DNA of 64,000 bases, taken from NCBI GenBank assembly GCA_963812775.1, contig CAWEWH010000005.1, positions 806,001 to 870,000 on the forward strand, given 5' to 3'. Source of the stretch: CAWEWH01 sp963812775. GTDB taxonomy: Bacteria; Pseudomonadota; Alphaproteobacteria; Rhizobiales; Beijerinckiaceae. Positions 45,044 to 54,977 of this stretch are shown in pieces. The translations under genes and the position numbers were made by a program. Under the pieces are notes generated by a model. That model was not told the DNA's origin and did not search any database. It was given only the letters and a program-made list of their open reading frames with translations. Within the stretch, counting starts at the first letter, position 1, and the number at the start of each line of letters is the position of its first letter.

Positions 45044-47794
45044 GTGAACCGGCCGCTCCTCGCCAACCCTCCTTCCGACGGCGCGCCTCCCGAGGCCGCA
45101 CCCGCCGCGGGCCTGCCCGCCGCTGCCGTGCCGGCCGAGGCGGCCCGCCCAAGCCCCATGATGGCGCAATATTTGGAGATCAAGGCGGCGCACCCGGACT
45201 GCCTCTTGTTCTACCGGATGGGCGACTTCTACGAGCTGTTCTTCGCCGACGCCGAGGCCGCCTCGAGGACGCTCGGCATCGTGCTCACCAAGCGCGGCAG
45301 GCACCAGGGCGACGACATCCCCATGTGCGGCGTGCCGGTGGAGCGGGCCGACGAATATCTGCATCGCCTCATCGCCGCCGGCCACCGCGTCGCGGTGTGC
45401 GAGCAGCTCGAGGACGCGGCCGAAGCCAAGCGCCGCGGTGGCAAGTCGGTTGTCAAGCGCGACGTGGTGCGCCTCGTCACCCCCGGCACCGTCACCGAGG
45501 AGCGCCTCCTCGACCCCTCCCGCGCCAGCCTGTTCGTGGCGCTTGCCCGCCGCCGCCTCTCCGACAGCGAATGGGCCTATGGGCTTGCCGCCGTCGACAT
45601 CTCGACCGGCCGCTTCACTGTCTGCGAGACGCCGCACGCGACGCTGCTGGCCGAGATCGCCCGCCTCGATCCGCGCGAGATCGTGCTGCCCGACACGCTG
45701 TTCGACGATCCCGCGCTGAAGCCGCTGTGGCGGGACGTGCGCGCCGCGCTGACCCCCTTGCCGCGCGACGGCATCGAGGCGGCGGCCGCCGAGCGGCGGC
45801 TCAAGGAGCACTTTGCCGTCGCGTCGCTGGAGGCCTTCGGCGCCTTCACGCGCGCCGAGCTGTCGGCCGCAGCCATGGCGCTCGCCTATGTGGAGCGCAC
45901 GCAGCTTGCCGCCCGCCCGCCGCTGTCGCCGCCCACCCGCGAAAGCGTCGCCGCGACCCTGGCCATCGATCCTTCGACGCGCGCCAATCTCGAGCTCGAT
46001 CGCACGCTTTCCGGCGAGCGCCGCGGCTCGCTCTTGGCCGCCATCGACCGCACCTTGACGCCGGGCGGCGGCCGCCTTCTCGCCGAGCGCCTCGCCGGCC
46101 CGCTCACCGACATGGCCGCCATTCTTCGCCGTCACGACGCCCTCGCCTTCCTGGCGGCCGACCGGCCGCTGGGCGGGAAGCTGCGCGAGCGCCTCGCCGG
46201 CGCCCCGGATATCGCCCGCGCCCTCGCCCGCCTGACCCTGGAGCGCGGCGGGCCGCGCGATCTTGCGGCCTTGCGTGATGGCCTCGCGGCCGCCCTCGAT
46301 ATCGCGCCGCGTCTCGTCGCTTCAGGCGCGCTCCCCGACGAGCTTGCCGAAGTCGCCGCCACCCTGGCGGCTGCCGACACGGCCTTGCTGGCGGCGCTCG
46401 GCGCCGCACTGGCCGACGACTTGCCGCTCGTCAAACGCGACGGCGGCTTCGTGCGCGCCGGCCGCGACGCGGCGCTTGACGAAGCCCGCCTGATGCAGGC
46501 CGACAGCCGCCGCTTCATCGCCGCGCTGCAGGGGCGCTACGCCGCCGAGACCGGCTGCCGCACCCTGCGCATCAAGCACAACAACCTCATCGGCTATTTC
46601 GTCGAGGTGCCGCAGGCGGCCGGCGAGGATTTCGTGCGTCCGCCGCTGAACGCCACCTTCGTGCATCGCCAGACCATGGCGGGCGCCATGCGCTTCTCCA
46701 CCGCCGAGCTCGGCGAGCTCGAAGCCCGCATCGCGTCGGCCGCCGACCGTGCCTTGCGGATCGAGCTTGCCATGTTCGATGCGCTCGTGCGTCAGGCGAC
46801 CGAAGCGGCCGCGTCCCTCAAGGCGGTCGCCGAGGCGCTCGCCGTCCTCGACGTGAGCGCGGCGCTCGCCCACCTTGCGGTCGATCTCGCCTGGACGCGC
46901 CCCAAGGTCGACCAGTCGCTTGCCTTCACGATCGACGGCGGCCGCCATCCCGTCGTCGAGGCGGCGCTCAAAGCCGACGGCGAGCCCTTCGTGGCCAATG
47001 CCTGCGATCTCTCGCCACCGGAGGCCGCCGCGGCCGGCCGCATCGCGCTCATCACCGGTCCCAACATGGCCGGCAAGTCCACCTATCTGCGCCAGAACGC
47101 GCTCATCGTCATCCTTGCCCAGATGGGCGCCTATGTGCCGGCGCGCGCCGCCCATATCGGCATCGTCGACCGCCTGTTCAGCCGCGTCGGTGCCGCCGAC
47201 GATCTCGCCCGCGGCCGCTCCACCTTCATGGTCGAGATGATCGAGACCGCCGCCATCCTCAACCAGGCCGGCGAACGCTCCCTCGTCATTCTCGACGAGA
47301 TCGGCCGCGGCACGGCGACCTTCGACGGCCTCTCCATCGCCTGGGCCACCATCGAGCATCTCAACGAGAAGAACCGCTGCCGGGCGCTGTTCGCCACCCA
47401 CTATCATGAGCTGACCGCGCTTTCGTCGCGTCTCGCGCGGGTCGTCAACCTCACGGTGCGCATTGCCGAGCACGACGGCGAGGTGATCTTCCTGCACGAG
47501 GTCATCGCCGGCGCCGCCGACCGCAGCTACGGCATCCAGGTCGCCAAGCTCGCCGGCCTGCCGGCCGCCGTCGTGGCGCGGGCGCGACTGATCCTCGACG
47601 AGCTCGAAAAGACCGAGCGCGAGAAGCCGGTGGCCGCCATGATCGACGATCTGCCGCTCTTCGCGAGCGTCAAGCCGGTCGCCGCGCCGCCGCCCGGCGA
47701 TGCGCTGCGCGAAGCGCTCGATGCGCTGGACCCGGACGCGCTCACCCCGCGCGAGGCGCTCGAGGCGTTGTACCGGCTGAAGGGACTGTCATAG
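45044..47794 (+). CDS. mutS: DNA mismatch repair protein MutS
   Basis: A mismatch-recognition ATPase of 916 aa. The start is GTG at 45044; an internal ATG before AQYLEIKAAHPDCLLFYRMG is another possible start. The mismatch-binding Phe-X-Glu motif is in GDFYELFFADAE. Connector, lever and clamp regions follow, then the ATPase with Walker A ITGPNMAGKSTYLRQ, Walker B LVILDEIGRGTATFDG and the ABC-type signature region STFMVEMIETA. A C-terminal helix-turn-helix region ends the protein. It is uninterrupted over 2.75 kb and divergent from an exported hypothetical protein. Confidence 0.98.
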   Translation: MNRPLLANPPSDGAPPEAAPAAGLPAAAVPAEAARPSPMMAQYLEIKAAHPDCLLFYRMGDFYELFFADAEAASRTLGIVLTKRGRHQGDDIPMCGVPVERADEYLHRLIAAGHRVAVCEQLEDAAEAKRRGGKSVVKRDVVRLVTPGTVTEERLLDPSRASLFVALARRRLSDSEWAYGLAAVDISTGRFTVCETPHATLLAEIARLDPREIVLPDTLFDDPALKPLWRDVRAALTPLPRDGIEAAAAERRLKEHFAVASLEAFGAFTRAELSAAAMALAYVERTQLAARPPLSPPTRESVAATLAIDPSTRANLELDRTLSGERRGSLLAAIDRTLTPGGGRLLAERLAGPLTDMAAILRRHDALAFLAADRPLGGKLRERLAGAPDIARALARLTLERGGPRDLAALRDGLAAALDIAPRLVASGALPDELAEVAATLAAADTALLAALGAALADDLPLVKRDGGFVRAGRDAALDEARLMQADSRRFIAALQGRYAAETGCRTLRIKHNNLIGYFVEVPQAAGEDFVRPPLNATFVHRQTMAGAMRFSTAELGELEARIASAADRALRIELAMFDALVRQATEAAASLKAVAEALAVLDVSAALAHLAVDLAWTRPKVDQSLAFTIDGGRHPVVEAALKADGEPFVANACDLSPPEAAAAGRIALITGPNMAGKSTYLRQNALIVILAQMGAYVPARAAHIGIVDRLFSRVGAADDLARGRSTFMVEMIETAAILNQAGERSLVILDEIGRGTATFDGLSIAWATIEHLNEKNRCRALFATHYHELTALSSRLARVVNLTVRIAEHDGEVIFLHEVIAGAADRSYGIQVAKLAGLPAAVVARARLILDELEKTEREKPVAAMIDDLPLFASVKPVAAPPPGDALREALDALDPDALTPREALEALYRLKGLS

Positions 47795-47847
47795 TTGCGC
47801 CGTCGGCGCGCGTGCAATCTCACGCGGCCGGAGGCGACGCTCCACGG

Positions 47848-48255
47848 TCACTTCCGCGACAGGCTCCAGCCGACGAGACCGCCCGTCACCGCCGTGGGGA
47901 GCAGGAACAGGCCGGCCAAAACGCTGCCCACCGTCCCTGCAATCAGGGAGGCACCGGGCATGACGACGACCAGCAACACCGCGCATCCCAGAAGCGCACA
48001 GCTGAGAGGAGAGGCGCGGATCGTTCTGCCGAACCATTCGAGCGCACCCCCGACGATCGCATAGATCACGCCGCACACGCCCGCGCCCAGGACCGTCACC
48101 CCAGGAACCCACAACAGCATCAGCGTGACGAAGGTCCCGACTTCGAACGTCGCTTTGGTCGACCAGACGAGGCTCATGCAGACGCTTGCCGCGAGGCTCG
48201 TCAGGGCTCCATAGAAGAGACCCGAGCGGAAGCCGATTCCAACCATGGCCGTCAT
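47848..48255 (-). CDS. Hypothetical membrane protein
   Basis: A protein of 135 aa with four hydrophobic stretches (SGLFYGALTSLAASVCMSLV; FVTLMLLWVPGVTVLGAG; LLGCAVLLVVVMPGASLIAG; GLFLLPTAVTGGLVGWSL). I do not recognise the family. It is convergent with mutS, 53 bases after its stop. No ribosome binding site of note. Confidence 0.6.
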   Translation of the reverse strand: MTAMVGIGFRSGLFYGALTSLAASVCMSLVWSTKATFEVGTFVTLMLLWVPGVTVLGAGVCGVIYAIVGGALEWFGRTIRASPLSCALLGCAVLLVVVMPGASLIAGTVGSVLAGLFLLPTAVTGGLVGWSLSRK

Positions 48256-48543
48256 GTCTCCTCGGTTGCCCTGACGGTTCGCTCATCGGCGAGCCCTAAT
48301 GGGAAAGAGACGAGTTGCCTCAATCATTAGGGGGAGAACGGTGAAGGAATTGTTCGTTGTCTTGCGGGATGATCGAAGCGGCAAAGCCGACAGCGGACAA
48401 AACAGCCAACGGACAGACCGATCGCCGCGGCGGCCTCGACGAGGGCTGTTGCATTCCCGCATGGCGGGATAGCCTGTTGCTGAGACCGCAGGCTGTGGGC
48501 GCTGCGGCAACAGTGATTGGTCCGCCCGGAACGGAGAAGTACG

Positions 48544-50145
48544 ATGCGCGGGTCCGGAAGAACGGTGTTCGCGACATTGCTGGCGCTGGCGATCGTCGCG
48601 GCGTCGACGCCGCGGGCGTCGGCCGCTGAAACGCTGGCCATCGAGGGCGGGCAGATCAGCGCCGCTGTCCCCGACAGCTCCGGCATCCGCGCCTTCCGGG
48701 GGCTTCCCTATGCGTCGCCTCCCGTCGGCGATCTGCGCTGGCGGGCGCCGGAGGCGGTGAAGTCGTGGGAGGGCGTGCGCGGCGTGGCCGACTGGGGCCC
48801 GCGCTGCATGCAGAGCGAGCGGCTCGGTGCGATCGATCCGCTCAACAAGCGGATGGACGAAGACTGCCTCTATCTCAACGTCTGGTCGCCCGCCAAGGCG
48901 CCCGGCGAGAAGCTGCCGGTGCTCTTCTGGATTCACGGCGGCAGCAACCTCAACGGCGCCGGGTCCGAGCCCTACTACGATGGCGCCAATCTCGCCAAGC
49001 AGGGCGTCGTCGTCGTCACCATCAACTACCGCCTCGACGTCTTCGGCTTCCTGGCGCATCCAAAGCTGACCAAGGAATTGGGTACGAACGCGTCGGGCAA
49101 CTACGGCCTCCTCGATCAGATCGCAGCCCTGAAATGGGTGCAGAAGAACATCGCGGCCTTCGGCGGCGACCCCGGCCAGGTGACATTGTTCGGCGAGTCG
49201 GCCGGGTCCATCGACATCAGCCTCCTGGTCGCCTCGCCGCTGGCCAAGGGCCTGTTCGCTCGCGCCATCGGCGAAAGCGGCGGCGCGCTCACCCCCATTC
49301 CGGCTCTCGGACCGAAGCCGCTCGCCATTGGTGAGAGCGATGGCGCCAAGTTCGCGCAGGGCCTTGGCGCGGCCTCGATCGCCGAGCTGCGCGCCAAGCC
49401 GGCCGCCGACATCCTGCAGGCCGCCATCAAGAGCCCGATCACCTATGGCTTCGGTGTCGTTGACGGCTACGTGGTCCCGGGTCATCCGGCCAAGATCTAT
49501 GCCGCGGGCCAGCACAATGACGTGCCCTTGCTGCTCGGCTGGAACGCCGACGAGGGCACGCTGTTTGCCGCGCGCGTCAAATGGGGGCCCGACACGCCGT
49601 CCTATGCCGATCGGGTGCGCGCGCAGTTCAAGGATCAGGCCGAGAAGGTGCTCGAGCTCTACCCCGGCGGCGGCACCCCCGAGGGTGAGAAGCAGGCTTT
49701 TGCGGCGCTCTTCGGCGATCAGATCATCGGCTACGGCACGTGGGCGTGGGCCGAGCGCGCCGCGACGAGCGGCAAGGCGCCGGTCTACCGCTACTACTTC
49801 ACGCGCCGGCCGCCTGGCGCCCCGGAGCTGTCGCTCACGCCTTTGACGGCGCCAGGCGTGTATCACAGCGCCGAGCTCTACTACGTCTTTGACAACCTGC
49901 AGGTCAGGGACTGGCCATGGGAGGCGGACGACAGGCGGCTCGCTTCAGTCATGTCCTCCTATTGGACGAACTTCGCCAAGACCGGCGATCCGAACGGCAA
50001 GGAGCTGCCGACGTGGCCGCGCTACACGCCGGGCGGCACAGGCCAGGTCATGGAACTGGGCAAGGTGATCGCGCCGCGCGGCGAACCCGACCGTGCGCGC
50101 TATGAGTTCATGGACGCCTTCTACAAGAAGGTCGTCGCCCCATAG
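48544..50145 (+). CDS. Exported carboxylesterase/lipase, type B
   Basis: An alpha/beta hydrolase of 533 aa with a signal peptide (VFATLLALAIVAASTPRASA). Family marks are FRGLPYASPPVGDLRWRAPE, EDCLYLNVW (the N-terminal Cys-Leu signature) and the nucleophile elbow VTLFGESAGSIDISLL. The other triad residues are probably Glu in NADEGTLF and His in PGVYHSAELYYVF. It hydrolyses carboxylic esters in the periplasm or outside. The ATG at 48544 removes nine residues from an upstream GTG-type start. Codons are strongly GC-rich. Confidence 0.92.
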   Translation: MRGSGRTVFATLLALAIVAASTPRASAAETLAIEGGQISAAVPDSSGIRAFRGLPYASPPVGDLRWRAPEAVKSWEGVRGVADWGPRCMQSERLGAIDPLNKRMDEDCLYLNVWSPAKAPGEKLPVLFWIHGGSNLNGAGSEPYYDGANLAKQGVVVVTINYRLDVFGFLAHPKLTKELGTNASGNYGLLDQIAALKWVQKNIAAFGGDPGQVTLFGESAGSIDISLLVASPLAKGLFARAIGESGGALTPIPALGPKPLAIGESDGAKFAQGLGAASIAELRAKPAADILQAAIKSPITYGFGVVDGYVVPGHPAKIYAAGQHNDVPLLLGWNADEGTLFAARVKWGPDTPSYADRVRAQFKDQAEKVLELYPGGGTPEGEKQAFAALFGDQIIGYGTWAWAERAATSGKAPVYRYYFTRRPPGAPELSLTPLTAPGVYHSAELYYVFDNLQVRDWPWEADDRRLASVMSSYWTNFAKTGDPNGKELPTWPRYTPGGTGQVMELGKVIAPRGEPDRARYEFMDAFYKKVVAP

Positions 50146-50243
50146 CGCGTGATTCCGAAAAGTGTGCGCGGTTTTCGGACAAGATCATGTGCGAACCAAG
50201 AACGAGAGCGTCGATGCGATTGCTCCTAGTCGCATCGCGCTCG
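50146..50243. repeat. Two-part intergenic repeat
   Basis: The palindrome GCGTGATTCCGAAAAGTGTG ... AAGATCATG (50146-50193) followed by a hairpin (50199-50243) with arms GAGAGCGTCGATGCGATT and AGTCGCATCGCGCTCGAG. Same order as at 33439-33538. It lies between convergent esterase and monooxygenase genes, where it may also terminate transcription. Confidence 0.75.
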
Positions 50244-50299
50244 AGGCGAACGCCAAGGCGGGCAGGCGGAGCGCCTTCCCTGCTCCGCCTGGGTCCGTG

Positions 50300-52980
50300 C
50301 TACTCGGCCGCCACGGGCATCTGTCGTCTGTCCGGCGCGAGCCCGGCGAACTGACGCAAGGTGTCGGCCATCTGCGCGCGGCCTTCGTCGGCGGTGACCA
50401 CCACGTCCACCATGGTGAAGGACGAGTGGAAATGGCCGCGCGCCTTGAGCTGCTCGACGCTCACGCCCGCCGCCGCCAGCGCCTCGGCATACGCCACGCC
50501 CTCATCGCGCAGCGGATCGAACTCGCACGTCACCACGAAGGCCGGCGGCAGGCCCTCGAGCTTGCCGCGCAGCGGCGCGACGCGCGGGTCGGTGCGGTCG
50601 GCCGGCGAGCAATAGATGTCGAAGAACCAGTACATCAGCGAGCTGGTCAGGAAGTAGCCCGTGCCGTTCTCCGTGTAGGAGGGACGGCTGAAGTCGCTGT
50701 CGGTGACCGGGCAGACGAGGAGCTGGCCTGAGATGCGCGGGCCGCCGCGGTCGCGCGCCAGCTGGCAGGTGACGGCCGCGATGTTGCCGCCGGCACTCCA
50801 GCCCGCCACCGTCACCGGCCCGGGCCGGCCGCCGAGCTCGGCTGCGTGTTCGGCAATCCAGCGCGTCGCCGCGTAGCCGTCCTCGGCGGCGGCCGGGAAG
50901 CGGTGCTCGGGTGCGTGCCGGTAGCCGACGCTGACCACGAGCATGCCGGTGCGCCGGCACATGTCGCGGCAGAACGGCTCGTCGGAAGCCGCGTCGCCCA
51001 GTACGAAGCCGCCGCCGTGGAAATAGACGACGATCGGATGCGGCCCCGGCGTCGCCGGCCGGTAGAGCCGGTAGGGCAGCGGCCCGTCGGGCCCCGGCAG
51101 CGTGCCGTCGGCGACCTCGCCAACCGGCCGCCCCGCCGGACGGCTGGCGTTGAAGGCGGCCACGAAGTCGCGCGCCCCTTGCGCGCCGAGCGACTCGATG
51201 GGCGGCAGGTTCAGGTCGGCCAGCATGCCGAGCACCAGCCGCACGTCCGGTTGCAGGCGCACGATGTTGCCGTCGTTCACTTGCGCGGCTCCGGCCGGGC
51301 CCGCGAGCCTGAAACCGAGCATGCCGCGGCTGACCACCTCGTCGCAGATGCTGCGGTAAGGGCCGACGCCGCCCGTATAGGGCATGACGCCGCGCGCCTT
51401 GCCGGGCACGTTGGCGCCCGTGTACCAGGTGTTGGCGAGCCGGTGCAGCGTCAGCGTCACGCAGTCGGCCATGTGCCGCGCCCAGCCGGCTTGCGCCGTC
51501 TCGGTCGCCTCGATGGTGGTGAAGCCCGCTTCGCGCATCGCCGTGAGCCGCTCGACCACCCAGTCGACATGCTGCTCGATCGACACCGCCATGTTGGACA
51601 GCACCGAGGGGCTGCCCGGCCCGGTGATCATGAACAGGTTGGGGAAGCCCGCCACGGTGAGCCCGAGATAGGTCTGCGGGCCGTGCGCCCAAGCGTCCGA
51701 TAGCGCCTTGCCGCCGCGCCCGGTGATCGGGTGCACCGCCAGGATGGCGCCGGTCATGGCGTCGAAGCCGGTGGCGAACACGATCACGTCGACGTCGAAA
51801 GCTGCGCTTGTCGGTCTTGATGCCGGTGGCGGTGATCGCCCGGATCGGCTCCTGCCGGAGATTCACCAGCGTGACGTTGGGGCGGTTGTAGGTGGCGTAA
51901 TAGTTGGTGTCGAGGCAGGGGCGCTTGGCCCCGAACGGATGGTCGTTGGGGCTCAGCGCCGCCGCCGTCTCGGGGTCCTTGACGGCGGCGCGGATCTTCT
52001 CGCGGATCAGCTCGGCCACCAGCGCATTGCCTTCCACTTCGCGGCCCTGGTCGGCCCACAGCTGCGTCAGGATGTGCACGAGGTCGCCCGCCGCCCACGC
52101 CGTCTCGAAACGTTGGCGTCGCTCTTCATCGCTCGAGCTGCCAGCTGACCAGCGGGTTCAGCGGATAGGGCACGCCGGTCAACGACATGCGCGCCTGCGC
52201 GCGGTAGCCGGCGCGGTCGCCGTTGAGCAGCGCGGCGCGGTCGGCCGGCGGCGGGCCGTTGTGAGCCGGAAGCGCGAAATTCGCCGTGCGCTGGAAGACC
52301 GTGAGTTCCGCCGCCGCTTCGGCGATCAGCGGGATCGCCTGGATGCCGGACGAGCCGGTGCCGATGACCGCGACGCGCTTGCCGGCGAGCTTCACCTCAT
52401 CGTGCGGCCAGCGGCCGGTGAAATAAACCTCGCCCTTGAAGTCCTTGACGCCGTCGATCTCCGGCGGCTTCGGCGCCGAGAGACAGCCGGTCGCCATGAT
52501 GTAGTGGCGGCAGGCGATCGAAGCACCCGTGTCGGTGGTGAGCTGCCAGCGTTCCGCCGCCTCGTCCCATGTGGCCGCCGTGATCTTGGTGCCAAAGCGG
52601 ATGTCGCGTCTGAGATCATAGCGGTCGGCCACGAAGCCGAGATAGCGCAGGATTTCCGGCTGCGTCGCGTATTTCTCCGACCATTGCCAGGCCTTCTCCA
52701 GCTCCGCATCGAACGTGTAGGCGTAGTCGATGGTCTGGATGTCGCAGCGCGCGCCGGGATAGCGGTTCCAGTACCAGGTGCCGCCCACGTCGCCGGCCTC
52801 GTCCAGCACCAGCGTCGTGAAGCCGGCCTTGCGCAGCCGGTGCAGCAGGTAGAGGCCGGCGAAGCCCGCCCCCACCACCGCCACGTCCACCTGTTGCGTC
52901 TCGTTCTTTGTCTGCGAAGCCGATGCTTTCCTCGCGTCCGCCATGGCGCGCCTCCGGTGCGGTTGTCCTGACTGAGACAC
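50300..52980 (-). pseudogene. Baeyer-Villiger monooxygenase fused to alpha/beta hydrolase, two frameshifts
   Basis: Three minus-strand frames assemble into one protein of about 890 aa. The first frame has the FAD motif VAVVGAGFAGLYLLHRLRKA, the BVMO fingerprint GGTWYWNRYPGARCD, the NADP motif VAVIGTGSSGIQAIPLIAEA, and FKGEVYFTGRWPH. One base removed near 52140 and one in TTTC near 51799 lead through NYYATYNRPNVTLVNL and VIVFATGFDAMTGAILAV. About residue 600 the hydrolase begins: HGGGFVLG oxyanion motif, GWSAGGNIAAV nucleophile, FDPLRDEG and GHFHSSF. The monooxygenase would make an ester from a ketone and the hydrolase open it. Both catalytic parts look intact apart from the two indels. Confidence 0.8.
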
Positions 52981-53056
52981 TAGTGTGCCGAATTTGAAGT
53001 TCGCTAAATTGACTGGATCAGCGCCTCGCGAACTTCAAATTCGAAAAGCACACTAG
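52980..53056. repeat. Long inverted repeat with CTAGTGTGC ends, copy 1
   Basis: Left arm CTAGTGTGCCGAATTTGAAG then TTCGC; right arm GCGAACTTCAAATTCG then AAAAGCACACTAG. The arms pair over about 25 bases with a four-base bulge and a 20-base loop. It is followed 12 bases later by a second element with the same CTAGTGT ends. Confidence 0.75.
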
Positions 53057-53068
53057 AATCAATTTCTT

Positions 53069-53145
53069 CTAGTGTCGCTTATGATTCCGAAATTCGCTCC
53101 GAGGCCTCCATCAAGATCATGCGAATTTCGGAATCGCGACACTAG
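53069..53145. repeat. Long inverted repeat with CTAGTGTCG ends, copy 2
   Basis: Left arm CTAGTGTCGCTTATGATTCC then GAAATTCGC; right arm GCGAATTTCGGAATCGCGAC then ACTAG. It has the same length (77 bases) and ends as copy 1, but the inner arms differ in sequence. Confidence 0.75.
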
Positions 53146-53214
53146 GACCGCGCCGCCGGTCTGTCATCTGGATGAATCGATCTTCGGTCGCTGCGCGCCG
53201 CAAGCGGTGAGGTG

Positions 53215-53290
53215 ACTCGCAAAGGGGGCGCCCCTCCCCCTTGCGGGAGAGGGTGCCGCTTGCGTCAGCAAGCGGCGGGTGAGCGGTGGA
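53215..53290. repeat. GGGAGAGGG / GCAAGCGGC palindromic repeat
   Basis: CCCTCCCCCTTGCGGGAGAG then GGTGCCGCTTGCGTCAGCAA then GCGGCGGGTGAG: two nested inverted repeats. A close copy in the opposite orientation lies at 60827-60885. This type of repeat is common between genes of Hyphomicrobiales. Confidence 0.65.
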
Positions 53291-53391
53291 CAGCCGTTGC
53301 ACTTGCGTCATGGCGCCGTGGCTGCACCGCGAGCGCGACGACTGCCGGGGAGCCGGCGCAATGGCGTTTGGTGGAACGCGCTGCGCGCCGC

Positions 53392-54795
53392 CTAGCCGCG
53401 GCCGCGCGGCGCGCTCATCTGATCGAAGCGGCTCTTCTGCTCCGCCGTCAGGCCGTCGTAGAAATCGGCCAGCGGCCCGCGCACGCTCTTGACGGCGTCG
53501 CGCGTCGCCTCAAGCTGCCGCTCGATCATCTCGAGCCGCGCCAGCGGTGTCCCCGGAACCTCCTGCGGGCACGCGCCCTTGAGGCCTGAGGCGGACTTCA
53601 TCGCCGCCGCCCACAGATCGACCAGCTTGTCGCGCTGCTCCGGCGTTGGGCGCACCGCCGCGGCGATGCGCTCGACCGGCCAGTCGGTCAGGCTCGCGGC
53701 CTGTCGCTCGCATGCGAGCGCGGCCGCGCGCGTGTCGGGCGAGCGGCGTTGCCGCGAGGCGGCGCGCGCCGTGAACCGCTCCTTCTGCGCCTCGCTGAGC
53801 GTGGCTTCGAGCTCGGCCAGCGCCGGGCGGATGATGCCGAGCGCCTCCAGCATGATGCCGGTCTGACGCTCCATGACTTCGAGCCGGCCGATCGGATTGC
53901 CGGGCAGGGAGGCCGGGCAGGACGTGCGCATGAGCTCGGCCGCCTTGGCGGTGGCTTGCCGGAAGGCGTCGAGCGCGGCGCGCTGCTTCTCGTCGGGCTC
54001 CAGAATGTCATCGAGCGCCGCGAGCGTCGTGTCCGTATCGAGCGATGCCTGGTCGCGGCAGAGCGTGTCGAAATTCGCCGCTCCCCGCTGAGGGACTGCG
54101 GCCGTGCGGCGCCGCGACGGATACGCGAGATCGTCGCCCGCGAACAGGCCTTCGCCGAAGGCGCCCTCGAGAATGGGCTCATAGCCGTACGGCCAATATT
54201 CGACATAGGCGGGCGAGGGCCAGAACAGGCCGGCATAGACCGGCGTCCAGGCGAGCGCCGGATAGAGCAGGATGCCCGGTGCAAGCCGCGCCACGCCCCG
54301 GCGCCGATCGAACGTCGGCGACAGCGCAAAGCCGCGCCCCGCGAGCGCGCCGGTTGCCGCCACCGCCGCGGCGGAGGTTGCCGCGAAGCGGCCGCGACGG
54401 CCGGGCGCGAATCTGGATGGTTGCGCGACGCGCAAAGCCTGGACGCGGTGGGCGCGGATCGCGTGCACGCGAGCGCTGCGCGCCGCCCGCTGCGCGTGGA
54501 AACGTGGCGCGTGCGCCGTGCGCCCGACATGAATACGCGCCGCCCGCGCGGCGCGAAAATGCGCGCCGCCGCCCCTTGCCATGCGCGGCGCGTGTCCGAT
54601 TTTCGCGGCGCGGCCGATGCCCCTGCCGCCGCCGTGGCCGCGCCCGCCGCCGCCATGGCCGCCGCCCGGCTTGGCCACGGCCTCGCCCGTGGACAGCATC
54701 GTGCCGCCCGAAACGGGGAGCGCCGCAAGCGCGCCGCCGAGCGCGATTGCAATGAGACAACGGCTGATGGGGCTGAGCGACATGATGAGCGACAT
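53392..54795 (-). CDS. Exported protein with LTXXQ-type repeats
   Basis: A protein of about 467 aa. A signal peptide (LIAIALGGALAALPVSGG) is followed by a Gly/His-rich stretch (GGGHGGGGRGHGGGRGIGRA) and about 100 residues rich in Ala, Arg and His. The C-terminal half has two repeats of a Spy/CpxP-like helical unit, each with a Cys (RTSCPASLPGNPIGRLEVME; LKGACPQEVPGTPLARLEMI) followed by a LSEAQKERF / LTAEQKSRF motif. Such LTXXQ proteins bind unfolded proteins or metals in the envelope. The start is one of three nearby ATGs (54804, 54795, 54783). Confidence 0.8.
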   Translation of the reverse strand: MSLIMSLSPISRCLIAIALGGALAALPVSGGTMLSTGEAVAKPGGGHGGGGRGHGGGRGIGRAAKIGHAPRMARGGGAHFRAARAARIHVGRTAHAPRFHAQRAARSARVHAIRAHRVQALRVAQPSRFAPGRRGRFAATSAAAVAATGALAGRGFALSPTFDRRRGVARLAPGILLYPALAWTPVYAGLFWPSPAYVEYWPYGYEPILEGAFGEGLFAGDDLAYPSRRRTAAVPQRGAANFDTLCRDQASLDTDTTLAALDDILEPDEKQRAALDAFRQATAKAAELMRTSCPASLPGNPIGRLEVMERQTGIMLEALGIIRPALAELEATLSEAQKERFTARAASRQRRSPDTRAAALACERQAASLTDWPVERIAAAVRPTPEQRDKLVDLWAAAMKSASGLKGACPQEVPGTPLARLEMIERQLEATRDAVKSVRGPLADFYDGLTAEQKSRFDQMSAPRGRG

Positions 54796-54977
54796 GGGGG
54801 CCATCCAATTCACGCGCGGTGCGGCGGGACTACCGGTCAATTGGGACAACGTCCTGGCACACCGCGAGTTCCGCGGCGGGCCAGTCGCGACCCTCCGTGT
54901 GACGGCTGCCAGCGCCATCGCGCATGGCATCAGGGCCTTGGACGCCGCCCGCCGGGGACGGCGCGCATTTGTGCCCG

